Positions 50,576 through 60,821 of a stretch of 64,000 nt of DNA are shown here, one piece after another. A program made the position numbers and the translations under genes. The stretch comes from Shouchella clausii (GTDB lineage: Bacteria > Bacillota > Bacilli > Bacillales > Bacillaceae_D), in the NCBI RefSeq assembly GCF_002250115.1, contig NZ_CP019985.1, positions 868,001 to 932,000 on the forward strand, given 5' to 3'. The notes below the pieces were generated by a model, which saw only the letters and a program-made list of their open reading frames with translations, was not told the DNA's origin and did no database searches. Each line of letters starts with the position of its first letter. Positions within the stretch are counted from its first letter, which is position 1.

Positions 50576-51360
50576 AAGTACCCCCTTAAGTCATCAATGC
50601 TATTTAAAACGTAATCGGGCTGTCGCTTTGGTGGAAGCAGCTCCACTGCTTCTTTCCGGGTATTACCTGTTAGTACAAGGGCGGTTTTCATTCCTTGCAT
50701 TCGCCCAAGCCCGATATCCGATTCAAGGCTGTCGCCGACGATCAAGCATTTTTCTGCTGGCGCCTCCACATAAATTAGGGCTGCTTCAGCCATAAAGCAA
50801 GAGGGCTTGCCAATGACAAGCTCGGTTTTGCGCCCTGTCGCCGCTTCAATGGCGCCGATAAATCCGGCAACGTCAATAGCTTGGCCTGCTTCGTCTGGAT
50901 AGGTTTTGTCGGCATTGGTGGCGATCATTCGGGCGCCCGCGGAACTTGCTTTAAAAGCAGCATTCAACTCTTCGTACGTAATCTTATCGTGAAGCGTCAC
51001 AACGACAAAGTCAGCCTCCTCTGGCGCCTGTGCGATTTTAACACCGGTATACAGCAACTCTTGGGCAAGCCCACGATTCCCAAGTGGCCAGACGGCAGCT
51101 TTCGGATAATGTTGCTTTAAAAAGGAGGCAGTTACAGTTGAAGACAGGATCAATGATTCAGGGGCCGCCATAATCCCATGGCGCTCTAGTTTCTCAAGAC
51201 CTTCCTTCCTAGATACATTGCCGCGGTTGCTTAAATAGGCAATTCGCTTGCCAGCTTCTTGCAAGGAAGCAATCGTCTCTTTAGCGCCTCGGATTAGGCG
51301 GTCGCCCTGAAAAACGGTTCCATCTAAATCAAGGAGCACTGCTTCCGTGTCTGCTAGCAT
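50572..51360 (-). CDS. araL: HAD-IIA sugar-phosphate phosphatase
   Basis: 262 residues of the NagD/AraL HAD subfamily. The nucleophile motif is LLDLDGTVF (Asp11, Asp13), followed by YLSNRGN and [12 protein letters not shown]. subtilis AraL dephosphorylates sugar phosphates and may relieve phosphosugar stress. It is the first gene of araL-M-D-B-A. A cre-like box is ~120 bp upstream. Confidence 0.88.
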   Translation of the reverse strand: MLADTEAVLLDLDGTVFQGDRLIRGAKETIASLQEAGKRIAYLSNRGNVSRKEGLEKLERHGIMAAPESLILSSTVTASFLKQHYPKAAVWPLGNRGLAQELLYTGVKIAQAPEEADFVVVTLHDKITYEELNAAFKASSAGARMIATNADKTYPDEAGQAIDVAGFIGAIEAATGRKTELVIGKPSCFMAEAALIYVEAPAEKCLIVGDSLESDIGLGRMQGMKTALVLTGNTRKEAVELLPPKRQPDYVLNSIDDLRGYL

Positions 51361-51480
51361 ATGAAATCCTCACCTTCGCGTTTTTCCTTTATCTATTTTT
51401 ATTACTTCGCCTCCCATACCTCAGCATTCAAAAACCTGTGGTTGTCGGCAAATATTGATTTAATCTTAACGCAGCCCATA

Positions 51481-51495
51481 ATTAAAGCGCTTCCA
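51481..51495 (+). promoter_or_regulatory. cre-like box upstream of araLMDBA
   Basis: ATTAAAGCGCTTCCA fits the CcpA consensus except for T in place of G at position 3. It lies between the AraC-type gene and araL, in the 145-bp region that must hold the ara promoter. No AraR-type operator was seen. Confidence 0.55.
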
Positions 51496-51505
51496 ATAAA
51501 GTCAC

Positions 51506-52402
51506 TTATGCTTCTGTCGGTTGTATAATATCCTCACTTTTTCTTCTTAAATTGTCATTATATTGATGCCTTTTACGGTACTCGCTTGGTGTGCACTTTA
51601 CATGTTTTTTAAAAGTCGTGCTGAAGTATTGCTGGGAGTTCATGCCGATATAATGGGGAATGTCCGTAATGCTAATATCCGTCTGCTTTAGCATCGCTTT
51701 CGCCTTATTGATTCGATAAGAAATGAGGAATTCATGAATCGACTTGCCAGTGAACGCTTTAAATACACGTTGCAAATACCCAGGATGCAAATGGACGGAA
51801 CTGGCAATATCAGCAACGCTCACTTCACGGTCATAATTTTGGTGGATGTAAGCGAGGGCCCGTTTCACATAAGCTTGCTGGTCCGGTTCTGCCACTTTCG
51901 CTTCTGCCAATTCTGCTATCCGAATTAAATATTCGCTTAAAAGCAGCTGAACCATAAAATCGGTTTGTATGCTTTTTTTGTCCACTTCTAAAATTAATCT
52001 TCGTAAACATTGGTACGTATCGTCGGTGTCGTGCAAAAGCAATTGCGATGCCTGCTTGTTAACCATGTTCCTTAATGCTTGGTTCTCTTTGCATAGTTTA
52101 TAAAAAGGCGGAAATGCAGTGCGGCCTTGCTCAAAGGAAAACTCAACATTAAACATCCGGCAACGTTCGCTTACGATTAAGCGGTGCCGTGTACCGGCAT
52201 CTAAGAAAATAATTTGTCCTTTTTTTAACTGGTAGCTCCCTTCATCTGTTTCGACTTTGCAGCTGCCTGAAAGAACATGCATGCACTCAGCTGCTTCATG
52301 TGAATGGAATTTCATTTCAAACTGGCGCCATTCTTTGTAATAATAAAACTTTACGACAGGGTAATAAGGCTCCTTTTGCAACTTAGGGTCAAATACACTC
52401 AT
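51506..52402 (-). CDS. AraC-family regulator with cupin sensor
   Basis: About 298 residues: an N-terminal cupin (about 20-95, FHSHEAAECMHVLSGSCKVE and DAGTRHRL) and a C-terminal double HTH (about 190-285, VADIASSVHLHPGYLQRVFKAFTG and IPHYIGMNSQQYFSTTFKKHV). The ATG at 52402 is 8 nt from AAAGGAG; the longer frame lies over the gap. Placed directly before araLMDBA, it is the best candidate for arabinose-responsive control. Confidence 0.87.
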   Translation of the reverse strand: MSVFDPKLQKEPYYPVVKFYYYKEWRQFEMKFHSHEAAECMHVLSGSCKVETDEGSYQLKKGQIIFLDAGTRHRLIVSERCRMFNVEFSFEQGRTAFPPFYKLCKENQALRNMVNKQASQLLLHDTDDTYQCLRRLILEVDKKSIQTDFMVQLLLSEYLIRIAELAEAKVAEPDQQAYVKRALAYIHQNYDREVSVADIASSVHLHPGYLQRVFKAFTGKSIHEFLISYRINKAKAMLKQTDISITDIPHYIGMNSQQYFSTTFKKHVKCTPSEYRKRHQYNDNLRRKSEDIIQPTEA

Positions 52403-52454
52403 TCGTATTTCTCCTTTGCCTTGTGTAGGGGGACGCTCCCCTACACATTCGTTC

Positions 52455-53366
52455 TCATTCGTAATACAAGCGAAAAACAATATCCTGGTCGTAATTGCCA
52501 AACGAAGAGCCAAACAGTGTTACGCCGCCAATATGGATGCCTTCTTCGCCTACAGCTACCCGGAATGTCCATACTTTTTCCCTTATTGAAACATCAGCCA
52601 GTTTAACGTCTGATAGCTGCTTGCCGTCAATAAACGTACCTGTCTCTGTAATCCGAATGACTTTCAGAAGGCCATATTGGTTAATGCCCCGTGGCCACCA
52701 AGCAGGTGTGTACTTTCCTTTTTGATCGCCAAAATCACCGGGACTGCGCCAATAGCCAAGGCTTACTCCATTAAACGTAAACGAAACATCAGATGGCCAA
52801 TTGTCGTTTGTAAAAGGGGCTTCCGACGATAATTCCATTGAAATTTCCAATTCCTTTGGCGTTTCGCCCCCATGAATAAAATTGGAAAGTTTGTACTCAA
52901 CAAACCCTTTATAAAACCAAAGAATTTTCGCGTTCACACGCATTGGGTCAAGAAAATAACGAGGCTCATCAAATTCGCCAACAATCGTTTCTGGCGTGGC
53001 CAAGCCACATGTAGGTTCTACATAAAAGTCAGTGAAATGGCCAACAGACACATGGCTCTCATGAAAAGTGCGAATCGAGCCATTTTCCTTATTAGGAAAA
53101 GCGATCTGGGCGTGTGTTACTCGGAGGGAACACATTTTTTGCACGCCTGCCTTGCCCCTTACATGCGTCGTGTCGATGAGCCTGGCCTTTTCTAATTTCT
53201 GCACATGTTTTGTCATAATCGCGCTGCTCACTTGCTGCGACTCGGCCAGTTCCTTAATGTTCATAGACCGCTCTGCCAACAACCGTAGGACATTTAAACG
53301 AATCCGGCTTGCTAATGCTTCATAAACCGGCAAAGACTGTTCTGTTAAGTCTAAATCTAATTCCAT
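52455..53366 (-). CDS. ArsR-type HTH fused to a ~200-residue beta-rich domain
   Basis: 303 residues. Residues ~12-85 are a winged HTH of the ArsR class (ALASRIRLNVLRLLAERSMN, then VSSAIMTKHVQKLEKARLI). There are no metal-site cysteines of the ArsR type. Residues ~95-303 are rich in aromatic residues and predicted beta strands (DPMRVNAKILWFYKGFVEY, WPSDVSFTFNGVSLGYW, GKYTPAWWPRGINQYG), which could be a jelly-roll sugar sensor. The function is inferred from its place beside arabinan genes. Confidence 0.72.
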   Translation of the reverse strand: MELDLDLTEQSLPVYEALASRIRLNVLRLLAERSMNIKELAESQQVSSAIMTKHVQKLEKARLIDTTHVRGKAGVQKMCSLRVTHAQIAFPNKENGSIRTFHESHVSVGHFTDFYVEPTCGLATPETIVGEFDEPRYFLDPMRVNAKILWFYKGFVEYKLSNFIHGGETPKELEISMELSSEAPFTNDNWPSDVSFTFNGVSLGYWRSPGDFGDQKGKYTPAWWPRGINQYGLLKVIRITETGTFIDGKQLSDVKLADVSIREKVWTFRVAVGEEGIHIGGVTLFGSSFGNYDQDIVFRLYYE

Positions 53367-53574
53367 CGCGCCACCTATTTTTTCCGTTCATACTCGAACC
53401 GATTTCCTCCATTTAAGAAACGGCCTTCAAGCAGTGAAAGCCCTATTAAACCGAACAACACAAGGAGAAATCAACTCTCTCACCAGTATAATGAACTCGC
53501 TTTCTACCTACAAGTCTGTGAAGACGCCACACTTGCCATTTATAAGACCTATAACTAGACTAAAAACGATCAAA

Positions 53575-54204
53575 TTATCGAGCTGGATGAGACAACAGCT
53601 TCGCCCGCTGGAATGCTTTTAGGCTAAAATGGGTTGTAACCCAAGCGAATAAGCTTCCGGCAAAGCAAAATCCAGCAGGAGGCACCAACACGAACAACAA
53701 AGCAGCTAGACAGAGGAAGACCGCCATGAACGCTGCATACCGTACCGAAGCAATTGCTAAGAGGGCAACATTTTTTAAAAACGGGATGAGCGCCCCGTCA
53801 AATACGACTAATGCCGGGCCAACAAACAAGACGCCTAACCCATATACGAGCAAACAGAGCATCAACAAAGCTGCAGCCGCTGTCGCTCCTGGAAAATCGA
53901 GACTGAAAACAATTAAATAGTCAACCACCAGTATGGCGCCTACAAGGGCAACAGTAAAACCAACAATGTTCGCCCGCCAAAACGCGCTTTTCCATTCTTG
54001 AAAAAAAGTCCTCACTAGCGGAACATTGCCCTCTTTTAAACACCATCTTTTCATAACCGCAAACATTGCGTACATTGCGGGAAAAAAACCGACAATCACT
54101 CCTCCTAACAAGGAGAACACAAGCCATAAGCAGTTTAATGCCGCTAAGCGCACCAACCAATCACAAAGACGGAGTGCATAGCCGCGAAGGCCTTTCTCAT
54201 CCAT
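53575..54204 (-). CDS. yesL: YesL-family (DUF624) membrane protein
   Basis: About 209 residues with five to six membrane segments and the DUF624 pattern (LRLCDWLVRLAALNCLWLVFSLLGG, GFFPAMYAMFAVMKRW). The family accompanies ABC importers for pectin and arabinan oligosaccharides, but its role is unknown. The ATG at 54204 follows AAGGAGG by 8-9 nt. It is the last gene of the araNPQ run. Confidence 0.82.
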   Translation of the reverse strand: MDEKGLRGYALRLCDWLVRLAALNCLWLVFSLLGGVIVGFFPAMYAMFAVMKRWCLKEGNVPLVRTFFQEWKSAFWRANIVGFTVALVGAILVVDYLIVFSLDFPGATAAAALLMLCLLVYGLGVLFVGPALVVFDGALIPFLKNVALLAIASVRYAAFMAVFLCLAALLFVLVPPAGFCFAGSLFAWVTTHFSLKAFQRAKLLSHPAR

Positions 54205-54233
54205 TAGCCCATCCTCCTTTTGGCTGCGATCCA

Positions 54234-55076
54234 TTATCCCTTAATGCCTGAAAAGCTGACGCCTTTGACGATTTGTTTCTCAAACACGAGAAAAGCAATA
54301 ATGACAGGGATTGAGGCAATCGCGTTGACAGTCATCGGCAAAATGTACGTCTCTGAATAGTTAGAGTTAAACATCGGAATGCCAACAGGCAATGTATAGA
54401 GCGATTCAGAAATAATCGCTAGAAATGGCCATAGGAAATTGTTCCATGAGCCTATAAACGTCAATATGCCGACAGCGGCAACCGCTGATTTGCCAAGAGG
54501 CAGAACAACGTTCCAATACAAACGGAAATCATTACAGCCATCAAGTTTTGCGCTTTCAATTAATTCATTCGGCACGCCGTCAAAAAAGCTTTTTAATATG
54601 ATGACGCCTAAAGGGGCAGCAATCCCAGGCAAGATAAGCCCTGCATACGTGTCAAGCAGCCCCATTGAGCCAATTATTTCATAGAGCGGGATAATCATCG
54701 CTTCACCTGGCACCATCAAACCGGCTAAAAAGAACAAATAAAGCGCTTTGCGGTAACGAAAACGCATTTTCGAGAAGGCAAATGCCGCCATTGACGTTAG
54801 CAGGAGCGTAAGTACCGTTGTCAGGAACCCAACAATAAAACTGTTCCAAATCCATAAAAACACATCGCTGCCGAGGATAATGTCGACATAGTTGCCAATT
54901 GTGTACGGAGGCGCAAACCAGTCTAACGGCGATGAAGCGGCCGTCCCTTCTGGTTTTAGGGAAACAAAGAACATCCAAATAATCGGGAACAAAAACAACA
55001 GCGCCGATATAAAAGCAACAGCCACTTTTACAGGACGAAATGGATCGCGTTTATTTTCAAGCCTCGTTTGACTCAT
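54234..55076 (-). CDS. araQ: Arabino-oligosaccharide ABC permease (AraQ-like)
   Basis: 280 residues, six membrane segments, MalG type. It has the EAA loop (VPNELIESAKLDGCNDFRLYWNVVLP) and the terminal VKGVSFSGIKG common to AraQ/YesQ-like permeases. It overlaps araP by 4 nt. Confidence 0.87.
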   Translation of the reverse strand: MSQTRLENKRDPFRPVKVAVAFISALLFLFPIIWMFFVSLKPEGTAASSPLDWFAPPYTIGNYVDIILGSDVFLWIWNSFIVGFLTTVLTLLLTSMAAFAFSKMRFRYRKALYLFFLAGLMVPGEAMIIPLYEIIGSMGLLDTYAGLILPGIAAPLGVIILKSFFDGVPNELIESAKLDGCNDFRLYWNVVLPLGKSAVAAVGILTFIGSWNNFLWPFLAIISESLYTLPVGIPMFNSNYSETYILPMTVNAIASIPVIIAFLVFEKQIVKGVSFSGIKG

Positions 55077-55954
55077 AGAAGCCGTCCCTCCTTACCGCCT
55101 AAACGAAGTTGAATGACCGATAAGACGAGGAGAACCATAAACAGCAAATACGACATAGCCGCTGCATAGCCAAGATCATAGCGTTCAAAGCCCATTTCGT
55201 AAATGTACAAAATGATCGGCCGTGTTGACGTCCCTGGACCGCCATCAGTAATTAACAAAATTTGCGCAAACACTTTGAATGAAGCGAGGATTTGCAAGAG
55301 AAAAATCAACCTTGAAATCGGCAATAGTTGCGGCAATGTGATACGCCAAAACATTTGTTGCCTTGTTGCTCCGTCGACTTCAGCTGCTTCATAGAGCTCA
55401 TCGGGGATACCTTGCAACGCCGTCAAGTAGAGAATCATATTAAAGCCGACTGTCCACCAAAGAGTCACAGCAATAATGCTGACCCAGGCAAGCGATGGCG
55501 TCGCCAACCAAAATGGCTCTTTATCTAGCCCAAACGCTTGCAAAATGTTGTTGACGACCCCTGTATAAGGTTGCAGCATAAAAATGGCGACAAACGAAAT
55601 GACCGATACGCTTAAAATGCTAGGGAGAAAGAAAGATCCCCTAAAAAACGTTTTGAGCTTCGTATTTAAGTTGGCCATTAGCGCAAGCACCAATGCCAGA
55701 ATAACCATTGTCGGCGTAGACAAGACAACAAACAATGTGGTGTTGCCAAATGCTTCCCAAAAATTAGGATCCTTTAGTAGATTAGCGTAATGGGCAAGCC
55801 CGACAAAATCTTGCTGTTCAATTAGTGTCCAGTTAAAAAGGCTCATTTGCATTCCTTTAAAAATGGGGTAAACCGTAAACAGTACGTATGCTACAAAAAA
55901 AGCAATTAAAAATGGAACAGGGCGCAAGTCGTCTCGCCATGTCAACTTTTTCAC
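55073..55954 (-). CDS. araP: Arabino-oligosaccharide ABC permease (AraP-like)
   Basis: About 293 residues, six membrane segments, MalF type. It has the EAA loop (IPDELYEAAEVDGATRQQMFWRITLP). I start it at the GTG at 55954, 6 nt after AGGAGGGG, rather than the ATG at 55972. It pairs with AraQ and the upstream binding protein. Confidence 0.87.
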   Translation of the reverse strand: MKKLTWRDDLRPVPFLIAFFVAYVLFTVYPIFKGMQMSLFNWTLIEQQDFVGLAHYANLLKDPNFWEAFGNTTLFVVLSTPTMVILALVLALMANLNTKLKTFFRGSFFLPSILSVSVISFVAIFMLQPYTGVVNNILQAFGLDKEPFWLATPSLAWVSIIAVTLWWTVGFNMILYLTALQGIPDELYEAAEVDGATRQQMFWRITLPQLLPISRLIFLLQILASFKVFAQILLITDGGPGTSTRPIILYIYEMGFERYDLGYAAAMSYLLFMVLLVLSVIQLRLGGKEGRLL

Positions 55955-55983
55955 TTTTTTCCCCTCCTTCATATGAGTCAGAA

Positions 55984-57249
55984 TTATTGGCGCGTGGTGA
56001 CACGTAATGCATCGAGCATCTGATCAATGCCTTCTTCGGGGCTCAGGCGATTGCTCATAATTTCATCAAGCGCCCGCACCATATCCGTCTCAGCAGGGTT
56101 TTGGTAAATTGTCTTATCGGTAAAAACGACTTTTGATGCGACTTCAGCATATTCAGAGCGAAAAGGCTGTTGTTGGAACTCAGGCGAAGCGACAACGTCC
56201 GTTCTAGCTGGGATATGGCCTGCTTTCGCCCAATCGGCGCCGCGATCGCTAACATAGGCAATGAATTCAGCAATTGCTTGTTGCCTCTCTGCTGTTTGCT
56301 CCTCTTTGATCGGGATGATCAACGTATGGGAGTCTCCTTGTGCTGCTTCGACTTCAAAAGATTGAGGCAAAGGGACGGCGGTAAAGTTCATGTCGCTCCC
56401 TTCCCAAATTCCAGTCGCCCACACGCCTGTCATCAAACCGACAGCATTTCCAGCCTGGAACGTTTCATAAAAATCGCCAATGTGCATCGGGATCACATCC
56501 CCGAAGAAGCTGTGAATATAGGTAGCTGCTTCGATCGCAATTTCCCGATCAAGCGTAATTTCTGGTTCCCGCAAGTCATCGGAGAAAATCGGCGTGCCGC
56601 CCATTTGAAAATAAACCGTCCACCACCAGCGGTACACATCGACCCCTCCGGTTGAAATGGAAAGCGGCGTTTTATCAGGAAGCGCTTCTTTTGCTTGTTG
56701 AAAAAAGGCTTTAAAGCCTTGTGGTGACTCATCTAGTTTAAGGCTGCCGTCTTCATCCAACAGCCCAGCTTCTTCCGCTAAGTCGTTGTTAATGTATAGG
56801 ATGAACGGGTGTGTGTCGATTGGCACTGCATAAGCAGCGCCTTCCACTTCAACCGCTTCACGGATGTTGTCTGGAAATAACCCAAAATCAAATTCGGACT
56901 CCGCCATAATCGGTTCAACAGGTTCTAACAACCCTTGATTCATAAGTTGAGGAAGCGTTGCCGCATGAGAGACAGCAATATCTGGCCCTCTATCGGCTGC
57001 TACGCTTGTGACCACTTTTGTATAATAGTCATCCCAATCTTGCAGAATCATATCAATGTACACTTCATCTTGACTATTGTTATAGTCATCGACGATCGCT
57101 TCCATATACGACAAATCGCCACCTGAAAAAAACACCCAATAATCGAGCTTCATCCTGCCATCACCAGTTGTCCCTGTTGTCTGGGCACAGGCGCCAAGAA
57201 GGAGTGCCGCGCTTGCTAAGACAGCGAACTTGCCAAAAACATGCTTCAT
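55984..57249 (-). CDS. araN: Arabino-oligosaccharide-binding lipoprotein (AraN-like)
   Basis: 421 residues, solute-binding family 1, with a lipoprotein signal (LLLGAC, Cys21). Its position directly after the arabinofuranosidase and before two permeases matches the B. subtilis araNPQ-abfA set, so arabinan fragments are the likely ligand. A cre-like box precedes it. No ATPase gene is adjacent. Confidence 0.87.
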   Translation of the reverse strand: MKHVFGKFAVLASAALLLGACAQTTGTTGDGRMKLDYWVFFSGGDLSYMEAIVDDYNNSQDEVYIDMILQDWDDYYTKVVTSVAADRGPDIAVSHAATLPQLMNQGLLEPVEPIMAESEFDFGLFPDNIREAVEVEGAAYAVPIDTHPFILYINNDLAEEAGLLDEDGSLKLDESPQGFKAFFQQAKEALPDKTPLSISTGGVDVYRWWWTVYFQMGGTPIFSDDLREPEITLDREIAIEAATYIHSFFGDVIPMHIGDFYETFQAGNAVGLMTGVWATGIWEGSDMNFTAVPLPQSFEVEAAQGDSHTLIIPIKEEQTAERQQAIAEFIAYVSDRGADWAKAGHIPARTDVVASPEFQQQPFRSEYAEVASKVVFTDKTIYQNPAETDMVRALDEIMSNRLSPEEGIDQMLDALRVTTRQ

Positions 57250-57282
57250 ATTGACCGGCTCCTTTCGAAAACGGCATTATTT

Positions 57283-57297
57283 CGAAAACGCTTTCAT
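57283..57297 (-). promoter_or_regulatory. cre-like box upstream of araN
   Basis: ATGAAAGCGTTTTCG on the minus strand matches the CcpA consensus except the last base. It lies in the 96-bp gap between abfA and araN. Confidence 0.6.
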
Positions 57298-57345
57298 ATT
57301 TATTGTCTAGAAAGCCGCCTAGCTGCACGCAAGCGGCCTTATGCC

Positions 57346-58890
<1,545 letters not shown>

Positions 58891-58983
58891 TTAATAAAAA
58901 AGTTAATCAAAAACATTTATATTACTTGATGTGAATTATACGCCCGCCTTTTCCACCCGTCAACGCGAAATTTAAAAGAAACG

Positions 58984-59015
58984 AAAAAAGAACCCATATA
59001 ATGGATTCTTTTTTA
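58984..59015 (-). terminator. Terminator of the rhamnogalacturonan ABC operon
   Basis: AAAAAAGAA-CCAT on one side pairs with ATGG-TTCTTTTTT on the other with one mismatch, giving a T6 tract on the minus strand 11 nt after the last permease gene. Confidence 0.8.
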
Positions 59016-59025
59016 ATAAACCTTT

Positions 59026-59868
59026 TTATTTAAGCCCCGTTGTCGCAATGCCCTCAACCAAATGTTTTTGGAAAAACAGGAAGATGATAAACTGAGGCAA
59101 TAGCGATAAAGTCGACATCGCCAAAAGCGGCCCCCACGACGTGCCCCCTTCTGCATCCATAAAATTCCTTAGCCCTAGCGAGACGGTTTGGATGTCGGCA
59201 CTGTTTAAATAAATTAACGGAGCGAGAAAATCATCCCACGCCCACATAAAGGCAAAAATGGCGACAGTCACAAGCGCAGGTTTAATTAAAGGCAGAATGA
59301 TCCGCCAAAAAATCCCAAACGTCGAGCATCCGTCAATGATAGCCGCCTCATCTAGTTCCCGTGGAATGCCGCGAATAAATTGGATGAGCAGGAAAATGAA
59401 AAAAGGCGTGCCCCCTAAAAAAGCGGGAACGATTAGCGGGTAAAACGTATTGACCCAGCCGATGTTATGGAACATGATGTATTGGGGTATTAAGGTAATT
59501 TGCACAGGCAACATCACTGTGCCGAGCAAGCAGGCAAATAAGATTTTTTTAAAGCGAAACTGCAGGCGTGCAAAGCCGTAGGCGACAATGCTCGAAGACA
59601 GAATCGCTCCTATGACAGACAAAGTCGTAATGAAAAGAGAGTTAGAGAAATAGACGTCAAATCCAGTCCGCCCAAACCCTTCCCAGCCTTTTGCATAGTT
59701 TTCCCACATAAATTCGCCAGGCCATAACGAAGCGGCGTTGCCGAAGATCTCCGTTTGCGGTTTTAAAGAACTGGCCACCATCCATAAGATTGGATACAGC
59801 ATGACAAAACCGAATAAAACGACAAACGTATAATAAATCGCATCCGCCGTTTTGGTCCGCTTCTTCAT
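59026..59868 (-). CDS. Oligosaccharide ABC permease (YesQ/YtcP-like)
   Basis: 280 residues, six membrane segments, MalG type. It has the EAA loop (IPRELDEAAIIDGCSTFGIFWRIILP) and ends LVEGIATTGLK. It overlaps its partner permease by 4 nt. With the rhamnogalacturonan lyase upstream, unsaturated rhamnogalacturonan oligosaccharides are the likely cargo. Confidence 0.87.
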   Translation of the reverse strand: MKKRTKTADAIYYTFVVLFGFVMLYPILWMVASSLKPQTEIFGNAASLWPGEFMWENYAKGWEGFGRTGFDVYFSNSLFITTLSVIGAILSSSIVAYGFARLQFRFKKILFACLLGTVMLPVQITLIPQYIMFHNIGWVNTFYPLIVPAFLGGTPFFIFLLIQFIRGIPRELDEAAIIDGCSTFGIFWRIILPLIKPALVTVAIFAFMWAWDDFLAPLIYLNSADIQTVSLGLRNFMDAEGGTSWGPLLAMSTLSLLPQFIIFLFFQKHLVEGIATTGLK

Positions 59869-60800
59869 TTGCTTCCCCCCTCATAATGCACCCAATATTT
59901 GGACGTCGCAAACAAAATAAGCGTAATCACGCCGATGATGACAAGCAAAATCCATGCCATTGCCGACGCATAGCCCATTCGTAAATGCTCAAATGCCGTT
60001 TCATATAAATAGACCGCGTAAAAATTAGTCGCATCCATTGGCCCACCATTTGTAATTAAAAACGCTTGTGTAAATGTCATAAACGCTCCAATTGTTTGCA
60101 TGATTAAATTAAAGAAAATGACAGGCGTCAACATCGGCAACGTGATTCGAAAGAAACGAGTCAATGTAGACGCACCATCAACGCTTGCTGCTTCATAAAG
60201 CTCCTGGGGAATTTGCCTTAGCCCTGCCAAAAAGATAATGAGCGGCGAACCAAATTGCCAAACGACAAGCACAATTAAAATCGATAGCGCGTATGACGGA
60301 TCGCCGAGCCAATTGATGCCATCAAGGCCAACAGAGGCAAATAACGTATTAATTGCGCCTTCGCGGCCAAATAGCTGGCGCCACACAACGGCGATCGCAA
60401 CACTCCCGCCAATGATGGAGGGAATGTAATAAATCGTCGTAAACAGCCCTGTCCCTTTTCTTCCTGTATTAAAGAGCAGCGCCAGCAATAAGGCAAAAAT
60501 CAGCTTTAGAGGCGTAGAGACAAACACGAATATAAGTGTGACTTTTAAAGACTGGACAAAACGCGGGTCATTGAGCAACACGTTTTTGTAATTGTCGAGC
60601 CCTGTCCAAACTGCAGGTGAAAGCATGTCATAATTCGTAAACGAAAAATAAAGGGATGCTAGCATCGGCCCTATGACTAATCCTAAAAAGCCAATTAGCC
60701 AAGGAGAAATGATCAAGTAGGCAACGAAATCGTTGCGAAACGATCCTTTCATTGGTTTGCGTTTAAGAGAAGGTTGAACGGTGCTTTGCGTAGGTCTCAT
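59865..60800 (-). CDS. Oligosaccharide ABC permease (YesP-like)
   Basis: 311 residues, six membrane segments, MalF type. It has the EAA loop (IPQELYEAASVDGASTLTRFFRITLP) and a 25-residue hydrophilic N-terminus. AGGAGG precedes the ATG. It lies 21 nt after the binding-protein gene. Confidence 0.87.
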   Translation of the reverse strand: MRPTQSTVQPSLKRKPMKGSFRNDFVAYLIISPWLIGFLGLVIGPMLASLYFSFTNYDMLSPAVWTGLDNYKNVLLNDPRFVQSLKVTLIFVFVSTPLKLIFALLLALLFNTGRKGTGLFTTIYYIPSIIGGSVAIAVVWRQLFGREGAINTLFASVGLDGINWLGDPSYALSILIVLVVWQFGSPLIIFLAGLRQIPQELYEAASVDGASTLTRFFRITLPMLTPVIFFNLIMQTIGAFMTFTQAFLITNGGPMDATNFYAVYLYETAFEHLRMGYASAMAWILLVIIGVITLILFATSKYWVHYEGGSK

Positions 60801-60821
60801 CTTGGCCTCCTGTTCCGATGC

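Noticed and set aside
53367-53574. Gene or RNA in the 208-bp gap upstream of the ArsR-type regulator
   Set aside because: Only short frames without ribosome sites are present, and no strong hairpin or operator symmetry is visible.
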